Shown here: positions 1 to 5,337 of the stretch, piece after piece | Layout: every line of letters begins with the position of its first letter | Numbering within the stretch: position 1 is the stretch's first letter | Assembly (NCBI GenBank): GCA_027486275.1 | Contig: JAIXPM010000032.1 | Span: 1 to 5,337, forward strand | Direction: 5' to 3' | From: Sphingomonadales bacterium | GTDB taxonomy: Bacteria; Pseudomonadota; Alphaproteobacteria; Sphingomonadales; Sphingomonadaceae | DNA: 5,337 nucleotides | Notes under the pieces: model-generated | The model's input: the letters and a program-made list of their open reading frames with translations, nothing else | Database searches by the model: none | What the model was told of the DNA's origin: nothing | Made by a program: the position numbers and the translations under genes

Positions 1-470
1 GCGCCGATGATGGCCAGGCTGGTCAGCGTCGGCTTCTGCTTGTCCTTCTGCGTGGTGCGGTATTGATCAAAGCGCCACGAACGCAGCACGGCGCCGTGGG
101 CCAAGTGCGCCGCCAGATCGCCGGCCAGCACGCCGACAACGTCCACGCTCACGGTTGTCTCGCCGCTCAGCAGCAGGCGGGCGGCGATGGCACCGCCGAT
201 GCGTTCAGCGACGCCGGCATCGATCTTGTCAGCGGGGCCAGTGCCCACCAGCAGCAGGCGGCCATGCGACAGACCGGCCGGGGCCAGCAACTCGACAATC
301 TCCCCCACCCCGCCTTCAAACCGCGCGGCCTTGACCGCCGACTGCACCGCGCCGTTGGCAGCGGCATCGGCCGCCTTGGCCCCAGCGCTGAGCGCGCCAT
401 CCGGGCCGGCAAACACCACGAGCGCGGCGACCGGTTCGGCCACGGTGGCCAGATAGGAAATGGCGAGCAT
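1..470 (-). CDS. pepA: Leucyl aminopeptidase (peptidase M17), N-terminal part, cut by the left edge
   Basis: Reading the minus strand from the ATG at 470-468 gives an open frame of 156 residues that continues past position 1. It begins MLAISYLATVAEPVAALVVF and ends with an alanine-rich segment, then GAVLRSWRFDQYRT, then a lysine-rich QKDKQKP stretch. The 'G-x-L-L/V-R-S-[YW]-x-F-D-x-Y-R-T' segment followed by a Lys-rich linker is characteristic of the end of the non-catalytic N-terminal alpha/beta domain of M17 leucyl aminopeptidases (PepA). In the family these are cytoplasmic, hexameric, two-metal exopeptidases that remove N-terminal residues. The catalytic C-terminal domain and its metal ligands lie outside the window, so activity cannot be judged. 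The start is supported by a good Shine-Dalgarno sequence five bases upstream. The gene is transcribed away from lptD. Some PepA homologues also bind DNA; nothing here tests that. Confidence 0.9.
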   Translation of the reverse strand, partial: MLAISYLATVAEPVAALVVFAGPDGALSAGAKAADAAANGAVQSAVKAARFEGGVGEIVELLAPAGLSHGRLLLVGTGPADKIDAGVAERIGGAIAARLLLSGETTVSVDVVGVLAGDLAAHLAHGAVLRSWRFDQYRTTQKDKQKPTLTSLAIIG

Positions 471-475
471 GAAAA

Positions 476-482
476 TCCCTTT
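476..482 (-). promoter_or_regulatory. Ribosome binding site of pepA
   Basis: On the minus strand AAAGGGA is followed by TTTTC and then the ATG at 470. The purine-rich core and five-base spacing are close to ideal and fix the pepA start. Confidence 0.7.
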
Positions 483-483
483 C

Positions 484-488
484 GATTC
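484..488. other. GANTC site (CcrM-type methylation target) in the divergent intergenic region
   Basis: The pentamer GATTC lies between the divergent pepA and lptD starts. GANTC is the target of the cell-cycle methyltransferase CcrM in many Alphaproteobacteria, and its methylation state in promoters can be read by GcrA. A scan by eye of the whole window found only two others (1278-1282 inside lptD and 4570-4574 inside pdxA). The match is seen directly; methylation and regulation are inferred. Confidence 0.45.
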
Positions 489-492
489 GAAC

Positions 493-522
493 AGGCGTTC
501 TGATTAGGCGCGCCTCACGCCT
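493..522. repeat. Nested inverted repeat between pepA and lptD
   Basis: A perfect 10-bp palindrome, AGGCGCGCCT (506-515), sits inside a 6-bp inverted repeat, AGGCGT (493-498) and ACGCCT (517-522). AGGCG also recurs as a direct repeat at 493 and 506. The element fills most of the space between the two divergent genes and overlaps the only plausible promoter spacer there. It could be a dimeric regulator's operator or could form a hairpin in a leader. GC-rich DNA produces short palindromes by chance, so function is unproven. Confidence 0.35.
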
Positions 523-529
523 TCGCCAA
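501..529 (-). promoter_or_regulatory. Weak candidate promoter for pepA
   Basis: On the minus strand a -35-like TTGGCG (complement of 524-529; four of six matches to TTGACA) is separated by 17 bases from TAATCA (complement of 501-506). TAATCA is a poor -10, with only two of six matches. It would put the transcript start roughly 20 bases before the pepA ATG, a sensible leader length. The -35 ends only four bases before the annotated lptD ATG at 534. In a GC-rich alphaproteobacterium such matches arise easily, so this is only a candidate. Confidence 0.2.
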
Positions 530-533
530 GCAG

Positions 534-2870
534 ATGGTTGCAGGCCCGGCATGGCCCGGCTATCGACCGGATGTGCCCGCTTCCGCTTCCCTGCCAACCC
601 TGCGCGCCAGCCTGTTGCTGGCGACGGCTGGCCTTGCGCTGCTGCCGGCCCCGGCGCTGGCGCAGCGCATGTCTCCGGCCTTGTTGGGCAACAAGGATCC
701 AGTCAACCGCGATCCCGATGCGCCGCCGCGCCGCGCCAACCTCCCGGCACCCGGCGATGTGGTGGATTTCGAAGCCGATCAGCTGAGTTATAATGAAGAA
801 CGCCAGCTGGTGGTTGCCAGCGGCCGGGTGAAGGTGTCGCGCGATGGCTATGCGCTGCTGGCCGACCGCGTGGAATATGCCCGCGGGTCAGACAGCAAGG
901 CCGGCGAGGTGGTGGCCATCGGCAATGTGCAGATCACCGATCCGTCCGGCAACCAGGCGCTGGGTGACCGCATTACGCTTTCCGACAGCCTGAAGGATGG
1001 CGCCATCGCCAACATGCTGCTGGTGCTGAACGACGGCGGCCGGCTGGGAGCAAAGGCCGCAACGCGCAGCGACCGCCGCTACACGATGGACCGCGCCGTC
1101 TATTCCCCCTGCGCCGTGGTGGACAGCGAAGGCTGCCCGCAGGCGCCGGTGTGGAAGATCAAGGCGGTGCGCATCGTCTATGACGAAAATCGCCACCGTA
1201 TCTCCTATAAGAATGCCAGCCTGGAAATGTTCGGCGTGCCGGTGCTGTTCCTGCCCACACTGTCGCATCCTGATGGTGATTCCCCGCGCGCCGGCGGAGT
1301 GCTGGTGCCGGCAGTCGAAATCCAGCGGCAGCTGGGCCTGGGCGTTTCGGCGCCGATCCACTTCGCCACCGGGCCGGATCAGGATTTCACCATCACCCCC
1401 TGGCTTTATACCGCCACCAATCCGGCGCTGGCCTTTCAGGCGCGGCGGCTGCTGAAGGACGGCCCAATCCAGGTCGATGGCATGTTCACCTTCTCGCGCC
1501 GCTTTGATCTGGCTGCCGATGGCGTGACGGAAGTGGACCAGGGCGAACGCTTCCGCGGCTATCTGGGCGTGAAGGGCCGGTTGCAGCACGACAGCAAATG
1601 GCGATCAGTGTTCTCGGTTCGCCTGACGACGGATGACACGTTCAACCGCCGTTATGGCCTGGGTTTCGATGATACGCTGCGCTCGTCCTATGCGCTGGAA
1701 CGCGTCACCGATGAAAGCTGGCTGTCGATTTCAGCCTGGTATTTCCAGGGCCTGCGCGCCACCGATCGCGGCGGCGAGATCCCGCTGGCGCTGCCGTTGA
1801 TCGATTATGACTGGCGGCCCGATTGGAATGTGGCCGGCGGCAAGGTGCGGCTGGGCGCCAATTCGCTGCTGCTCACCCGCAACAGCGGGCAAGACATGTT
1901 TCGCGCCGTCAGCTGGGGCCGCTGGGATCGCAACTTCTACACGCCGATGGGCCAGCGCATCGGTTTCACCGGCCTGGTGCGCGGTGATCTTTATGATGTG
2001 CGCAATTCGGAACTGGCCACCTTCCCCGAATATGCCGGCCGTGATGGCTGGCGCGGGCGCGCTGTGGCGCTGGCGGCGGTTGATGTCAGCTGGCCGTTTG
2101 CCGGCCCGGCCTTTGGCGGCGAGCAGGTGATCAGCCCGCGGGTGCAACTGGTGGCGGCGCCGCGCATCGCCAACAATGGCTTTGCCAACGAAGATGCCCG
2201 CGCCTTTGAACTGGAAGACGTGTCGCTGTTCGATCTGAACCGCACGCCGGGCCTTGATCGCGTTGAAAGCGGCAGCCGCCTCACCTATGGCGCCGAGTAT
2301 ACGCTTGATCGGCCCGGCTGGCAGCTGCGGGCCGAAATCGGCCAGTCGCTGCGCTTGAACGGTGATGGCAGCGAATTTGCCGATGGCACCGGCTTTCGCG
2401 GCCGCGTCTCCGACGTGGTGGGCCGCACCAGCCTGAAGATCGGCCGGCTGGTGGAACTGACCCACCGCTTTCGGCTCGACAAGGATAATTTTGCCGTTCG
2501 CCGCAATGAAATCGATCTCACGCTCGGCGGCCGGCGTTCCTATGTGTCGGCGGCGTATATCCGCCTCAACCGCAACGTCACGCTGGAAGATCTGGAAGAC
2601 CGGCAGGAGCTGCGTATCGCCGGGCGCGTGGCCATCGCGCGTTATTGGGCGCTGTTTGGCAATGCCATCATCGATCTCACCACCAAGGCGGAAAACCCGC
2701 TGGCCAATGGCGATGGCTTCCGCGGTATCCGCCACCGGGTTGGCATCCAGTATGAGGATGAATGTTTCCGCTTCGGCATCGGCTGGCGCCGCGATTATGT
2801 AGGTGACCGCGATTTCCGCCCCGGCAACAATTTCCAGATCAGCATCGCCTTCAAGACGCTGGGTCAATGA
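534..2870 (+). CDS. lptD: LPS-assembly outer-membrane protein LptD
   Basis: LptD is the outer-membrane beta-barrel that, with the lipoprotein LptE, inserts lipopolysaccharide into the outer leaflet. The frame gives 778 residues, normal for the family. A signal peptide with hydrophobic core at about residues 27-42 ends in ALA-Q, predicting cleavage after residue 43. A proline-rich stretch follows, then the OstA/LptA-like jellyroll domain at about 76-160 (VVDFEADQLSYNEE, ASGRV). Next comes the domain-border motif YSPC...GCPQAPVWKIKA (residues 190-211) and the conserved block LFLPTLSHPDGDSPRAGGVLVP. The rest is alternating barrel sequence, ending with DECFRFGIGW at about 742-751 and FQISIAFKTLGQ. 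Mature LptD has only three cysteines (193, 201, 744) against four in E. coli. The start is uncertain: neither the ATG at 534 nor an in-frame GTG at 573 has a clear Shine-Dalgarno sequence. The GTG gives a more typical signal peptide; the ATG adds 13 residues before it. An in-frame TGA at 501 limits any earlier start. It is probably the first gene of the surA-pdxA cluster. Confidence 0.95.
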   Translation: MVAGPAWPGYRPDVPASASLPTLRASLLLATAGLALLPAPALAQRMSPALLGNKDPVNRDPDAPPRRANLPAPGDVVDFEADQLSYNEERQLVVASGRVKVSRDGYALLADRVEYARGSDSKAGEVVAIGNVQITDPSGNQALGDRITLSDSLKDGAIANMLLVLNDGGRLGAKAATRSDRRYTMDRAVYSPCAVVDSEGCPQAPVWKIKAVRIVYDENRHRISYKNASLEMFGVPVLFLPTLSHPDGDSPRAGGVLVPAVEIQRQLGLGVSAPIHFATGPDQDFTITPWLYTATNPALAFQARRLLKDGPIQVDGMFTFSRRFDLAADGVTEVDQGERFRGYLGVKGRLQHDSKWRSVFSVRLTTDDTFNRRYGLGFDDTLRSSYALERVTDESWLSISAWYFQGLRATDRGGEIPLALPLIDYDWRPDWNVAGGKVRLGANSLLLTRNSGQDMFRAVSWGRWDRNFYTPMGQRIGFTGLVRGDLYDVRNSELATFPEYAGRDGWRGRAVALAAVDVSWPFAGPAFGGEQVISPRVQLVAAPRIANNGFANEDARAFELEDVSLFDLNRTPGLDRVESGSRLTYGAEYTLDRPGWQLRAEIGQSLRLNGDGSEFADGTGFRGRVSDVVGRTSLKIGRLVELTHRFRLDKDNFAVRRNEIDLTLGGRRSYVSAAYIRLNRNVTLEDLEDRQELRIAGRVAIARYWALFGNAIIDLTTKAENPLANGDGFRGIRHRVGIQYEDECFRFGIGWRRDYVGDRDFRPGNNFQISIAFKTLGQ
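538..575 (+). promoter_or_regulatory. Speculative promoter and alternative GTG start for lptD
   Basis: TTGCAG (538-543) and TATCGA (561-566) are separated by 17 bases, each matching three of six consensus positions. A transcript starting about seven bases after the -10 would begin at or next to the in-frame GTG at 573. That GTG would give a 30-residue signal peptide with a short n-region. This would make lptD leaderless. The match is weak and lies inside the longer reading frame. Confidence 0.15.
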
Positions 2871-2926
2871 TGTTTTCAGCGGCCGTTCAGGCGGCGGTCG
2901 CCATTGCGGCCCGGTCTGGCCCAAAC

Positions 2927-2990
2927 AAGCGCTTTCCCCGATCGCTGCCCTTGCGCTAAGGGCAAAGCTCGGGGATGCGCTGCGGCGCTT
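2927..2990 (+). other. Hairpin in the lptD-surA spacer, directly before the surA ribosome binding site
   Basis: The core stem pairs TCCCCGA (2935-2941) with TCGGGGA (2969-2975), then GCT (2944-2946) with AGC (2966-2968), then GCCCTT (2947-2952) with AAGGGC (2958-2963), around a GCGCT loop. Two-base bulges (TC and AA) interrupt it, giving 16 pairs in all. AAGCGC (2927-2932) can also pair with GCGCTT (2985-2990), closing the whole element one base before the GGAG of surA. No T-tract follows on either strand, so it is not a standard intrinsic terminator. It may limit read-through, stabilise mRNA ends or influence surA translation; the sequence alone does not decide. Confidence 0.5.
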
Positions 2991-2991
2991 C

Positions 2992-2995
2992 GGAG
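2992..2995 (+). promoter_or_regulatory. Ribosome binding site of surA
   Basis: GGAG is followed by seven bases and then the ATG at 3003, supporting that start. The spacer contains ATG-TGA (2997-3002) in the same frame immediately before the real ATG. That ATG is only one base from GGAG, too close to be used efficiently. Confidence 0.65.
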
Positions 2996-3002
2996 CATGT
3001 GA

Positions 3003-4349
3003 ATGAAGGTCAAATTTCTGAACGGACTGCTGGGGTTTGCCGTGGCTGGGGCCATGGTGGTGCCCGCGGGCGACGCCAGCCTGCTGGCCCAGGCCGCGCC
3101 CCGCACGTTTTCAGCCAATGATCTGCCCGAAATGGTGGTCCTGGGCGATGTCGATCCGACGCTGCGCAAGGCCCAGGCCATCGTCAATGGCGATGTGATC
3201 ACCGACACGGATATCGATCAGCGCCTCGGTCTGGTGCTGGCAGCCAATGGCGGCCGCGTTGCTGATGAAGAAAAGCAGCGCCTGCGCCTGCAGATCATCC
3301 GCAACCTGATCGATGAAAAACTGCAACTTCAGGAAGCCGCCGAAAACGACATCCGCATCAATGAAGCGGAAGTCACCCGCTCGTTCGAGCGCATTGCCCA
3401 GAATTTCAAGCGCACGCCGGCCCAATTCGAAATCTACCTGAAAGGCAACAGCTCTTCGTCAAACAGCCTGAAGGCCCAGATCCGCGCCGAAATGGCGTGG
3501 AGCCGGGTGCTGCGCCGCAAGGTCGAGCCGATGGTCAATGTCGGTGACGATGAAGTCCAGCAGGTGATCGACAAGCTGAACGCCGCCAAGGGCAAAGACG
3601 AATTTCATGTTGGCGAAATTTTCCTGTCGGCCACGCCGGAAACGCTTGATGCGGTGATGCAGGATGCCTCGCGCATCGTTGGCCAGGTGCGCGGCGGGGC
3701 CAGCTTCGTCGCCTATGCCCGCCAGTTTTCCGAAGCCTCCTCGGCCGGCCTTGGCGGCGATCTGGGCTGGGTGCGCGGCGAGCAGCTGAACAGCGCCGTT
3801 TCGACCGCCGTGGCAGCGCTGGAGCCGGGCCAGGTGACCGATGCCATCCCGGTAACGGGCGGTGTTGCCATCATGGCGCTGATCGAAAAGCGCCAGGTGC
3901 TGGCTGCCGATCCGTTGATGGCGCAGCTCAGCCTGAAACAGCTCACCATCCCGTTGAAGGCCGATACCACTGAAGCCCAGGCCCGCGCCAAGGTGGAGGA
4001 AATCGGCAGGCTCAGCCAGAACATGGGCGGTTGTGGCGGTGTCGAGGCGCTGGCGCAGAAGGTGGGCGGCGAAGTCGCTGTCAACGATGCGGTGCGCATG
4101 AAGGATCTGCCGGCGCAGTTGCAGGCCATTTTGGGCCGCATGTCGATCGGTGAAGCCACCCCGGCCTTCGGTTCGGCCGAAGAAGGCCTGCGCGTGTTGG
4201 TGCTGTGCGGGCGCGACGACAGCCAGGTGCAGGCCAAGGCACCCAATTTCGAGGAAATCTACGCCCAGATGAACGATGAGCGCGTGAACATGCGCGCCCG
4301 CCGTTACCTGCGCGATCTGCGGCGCGACGCCATCGTCGACTATCGTTGA
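3003..4349 (+). CDS. surA: Periplasmic chaperone and peptidyl-prolyl isomerase SurA
   Basis: SurA is a periplasmic chaperone that carries unfolded outer-membrane proteins to the BAM complex, and many forms also isomerise prolyl bonds. The protein has 448 residues, a usual length. An n-region MKVK and a hydrophobic core to about residue 20 form a signal peptide; cleavage is likely after AQA at about residue 31. The SurA N-terminal chaperone domain spans about 55-190, with AIVNGDVIT at 59-67 and NLIDEKLQLQEA at about 101-112, a typical family signature. A parvulin domain follows at about 200-297 (FHVGEIFLS, then GGDLGWV at 251-257). A second, diverged parvulin-like region spans about 308-405 and holds the only two cysteines (344 and 402). 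A basic C-terminal helix ends in IVDYR. A good Shine-Dalgarno supports the start. It lies 132 bp after lptD, itself a SurA client in E. coli, and its stop overlaps the pdxA start. Confidence 0.93.
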   Translation: MKVKFLNGLLGFAVAGAMVVPAGDASLLAQAAPRTFSANDLPEMVVLGDVDPTLRKAQAIVNGDVITDTDIDQRLGLVLAANGGRVADEEKQRLRLQIIRNLIDEKLQLQEAAENDIRINEAEVTRSFERIAQNFKRTPAQFEIYLKGNSSSSNSLKAQIRAEMAWSRVLRRKVEPMVNVGDDEVQQVIDKLNAAKGKDEFHVGEIFLSATPETLDAVMQDASRIVGQVRGGASFVAYARQFSEASSAGLGGDLGWVRGEQLNSAVSTAVAALEPGQVTDAIPVTGGVAIMALIEKRQVLAADPLMAQLSLKQLTIPLKADTTEAQARAKVEEIGRLSQNMGGCGGVEALAQKVGGEVAVNDAVRMKDLPAQLQAILGRMSIGEATPAFGSAEEGLRVLVLCGRDDSQVQAKAPNFEEIYAQMNDERVNMRARRYLRDLRRDAIVDYR

Positions 4350-5337
4350 TGGCACCAATCCCGGCGCCATTGGCCGTTTCGATCGGCGATCCGGCCGGCA
4401 TTGGCCCGGAAATTATCGCCGGCGCCTGGGAACAACGGATTGCGGCCGGGCTGCCGCCATTCCTTGCCATTGGTGACGCACGTTCGATCCGCGCCGTGTG
4501 GGATGGGCCGATTGCCGTGCTGTCTGATCCGGCTTCTGCGGCCGCTGCCTTCGATGGCGCGCTGCCACTGATTCAGGTTGATGATCCCGGCGAGATCGTG
4601 CCCGGCGAACCCAATCTGGCCGGCGCCCGCTGCGCGCTGGACAGTCTGGAACTGGCCGCCGGCATCACCCGCCAGGGCATGGCATCGGCGCTGGTCACCG
4701 GGCCAGTGTCCAAGGCGCAATTGTTCGCCATCGGCTTCACCTATCCGGGACAGACCGAATTCGTCGCCGAACGTTGCGGCATCGCGCCGGCCAATGCGGT
4801 GATGATGCTGGCCGGGCCGTCCCTGCGGACCGTTCCGCTCACCGTGCACGTGCCGCTGGCCGAGGTGCCCCGACTGGTCACCGCCGATCTGATCATCACT
4901 CGCGCCCGCATCACCGCCCGGGCGCTGATCCGCGATTACGGCATCGAAAACCCGCGGCTGGCCATCGCCGGCCTCAACCCGCATGCCGGCGAACAGGGCA
5001 CGCTGGGCCGCGAGGAGGTGGAGATCATCCGCCCGGCCATCGAGGCCCTGCGCGCCGAAGGCATCGACGTGATCGGGCCCCTGCCCGCCGATACCATGTT
5101 CCACGCCCATGCCCGCGCCCGTTACGACGTGGCGCTGTGCATGTATCATGATCAGGCGCTGATCCCGTTGAAGGCGCTGCATTTCGATGATGGCGTCAAC
5201 GTCACGCTTGGCCTGCCGATCGTGCGCACCTCGCCCGATCATGGCACCGCCTTCGATATCGCCGGCAAGGGGCTGGCCACCCCCAGCGCCATGATCGCCG
5301 CCATCCGCATGGCCGGTGAGTGCGCCGCCCGCCGCGC
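4349..5337 (+). CDS. pdxA: 4-hydroxythreonine-4-phosphate dehydrogenase PdxA, cut by the right edge
   Basis: PdxA is a cytoplasmic, metal-dependent enzyme that oxidises 4-phosphohydroxy-L-threonine with NAD(P)+ to an intermediate condensed by PdxJ in the DXP-dependent vitamin B6 route. The 329 visible residues nearly equal the whole E. coli protein (329), so only a few C-terminal residues and the stop are missing. Family motifs are VSIGDPAGIGPEI near the N terminus, ALVTGPVSK, YPGQTEF, LNPHAGE, MYHDQALIPLK and NVTLGLPIVRTSPDHGTAFDIAG. The three metal-ligand histidines are present (167, 212, 267), as are substrate-contact Lys275, Asn284 and Arg293, each offset by one from E. coli numbering. 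One difference stands out: Gln135 occupies the place of the substrate-binding His of the usual GHTE motif. The ATG shares its A with the surA TGA (TGATG), which suggests translational coupling; no separate Shine-Dalgarno is evident. Confidence 0.95.
   Translation, partial: MAPIPAPLAVSIGDPAGIGPEIIAGAWEQRIAAGLPPFLAIGDARSIRAVWDGPIAVLSDPASAAAAFDGALPLIQVDDPGEIVPGEPNLAGARCALDSLELAAGITRQGMASALVTGPVSKAQLFAIGFTYPGQTEFVAERCGIAPANAVMMLAGPSLRTVPLTVHVPLAEVPRLVTADLIITRARITARALIRDYGIENPRLAIAGLNPHAGEQGTLGREEVEIIRPAIEALRAEGIDVIGPLPADTMFHAHARARYDVALCMYHDQALIPLKALHFDDGVNVTLGLPIVRTSPDHGTAFDIAGKGLATPSAMIAAIRMAGECAARR

Noticed and set aside
63..503. Plus-strand open frame of 146 codons over the pepA N terminus
   Set aside because: It is in antisense register with pepA. 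The minus-strand product shows the M17 N-terminal domain signature and has a good ribosome binding site; the plus-strand one has neither.
471..533. Extracytoplasmic-stress promoter (sigma-E GAACTT/TCTGA or alphaproteobacterial GGAAC/GTT) for lptD
   Set aside because: GAAC at 489 and TCTGA at 499 are both present, but they start only ten bases apart instead of having about 16 bases between them. No GGAAC occurs in the region.
1731..2924. Long minus-strand open frame (397 codons) opposite lptD, with another (233 codons) at 888-1589
   Set aside because: Both are in exact codon register with lptD, so their stops could arise only from sense TTA, CTA or TCA codons, which are rare in this GC-rich genome. 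The translations look like no known family, and lptD on the other strand is unmistakable.
2935..2975. Intrinsic terminator after lptD
   Set aside because: The stem is convincing but no T-tract follows on the plus strand, or on the minus strand in reverse. It is reported as a hairpin instead.
2803..3006. Small plus-strand open frame (67 codons) bridging the lptD-surA spacer and overlapping the surA ATG
   Set aside because: It starts inside lptD with no ribosome binding site, its composition looks like out-of-frame sequence, and it runs through the hairpin. The ATGA-type overlap with surA is most likely accidental.
3459..4370. Minus-strand open frame of 303 codons opposite surA
   Set aside because: It is in antisense codon register with surA and explained by the same codon bias; the translation is His/Ala/Arg-rich with no recognisable domain.
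4340..5242. Minus-strand open frame of 300 codons opposite pdxA
   Set aside because: It is in antisense register with pdxA, whose family motifs are clear; the translation is compositionally odd (rich in Gly, Gln, His, Arg).

Overview
This is a GC-rich chromosomal window with an ordinary core-gene layout. It most resembles an alphaproteobacterium, probably of the Sphingomonadales. That placement rests on gene order (a divergent M17 aminopeptidase facing lptD-surA-pdxA), on the alphaproteobacterial form of LptD and SurA, on rare TTA/CTA/TCA codons, and on strong depletion of GANTC sites. The order-level assignment is inference. I see no mobile element, RNA gene, CRISPR array, integrase or compositional break.

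Layout. Positions 1-470 (minus strand) hold the first 156 residues of a leucyl aminopeptidase (pepA), which runs off the left edge. Positions 471-533 are a 63-bp divergent intergenic region with a GANTC site and a nested palindrome. Positions 534-2870 (plus) encode the LPS-assembly outer-membrane protein LptD; its true start may be a GTG at 573. Positions 2871-3002 are a 132-bp spacer with a sizeable hairpin just before the surA ribosome binding site. Positions 3003-4349 encode the periplasmic chaperone/peptidyl-prolyl isomerase SurA. Positions 4349-5337 encode 4-hydroxythreonine-4-phosphate dehydrogenase PdxA, whose start overlaps the surA stop codon by one base and which is cut by the right edge within a few residues of its expected end.

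How the genes relate. lptD, surA and pdxA match the widely conserved lptD-surA-pdxA-(rsmA-apaG) cluster. SurA is the periplasmic chaperone that delivers beta-barrel proteins, LptD among them in E. coli, to the BAM complex. The first two genes are therefore client and chaperone of outer-membrane biogenesis. PdxA makes a pyridoxal-phosphate precursor in the cytoplasm and is linked by operon structure rather than by an obvious shared pathway. rsmA would be expected next, outside the window.

The points worth a second look are modest: a three-cysteine LptD, a Gln in place of the substrate-binding His in PdxA, a hairpin in the surA leader, a two-cysteine degenerate domain in SurA, GANTC depletion with one of three sites in the divergent promoter region, and an uncertain lptD start. 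I found no convincing sign of a previously undescribed system.
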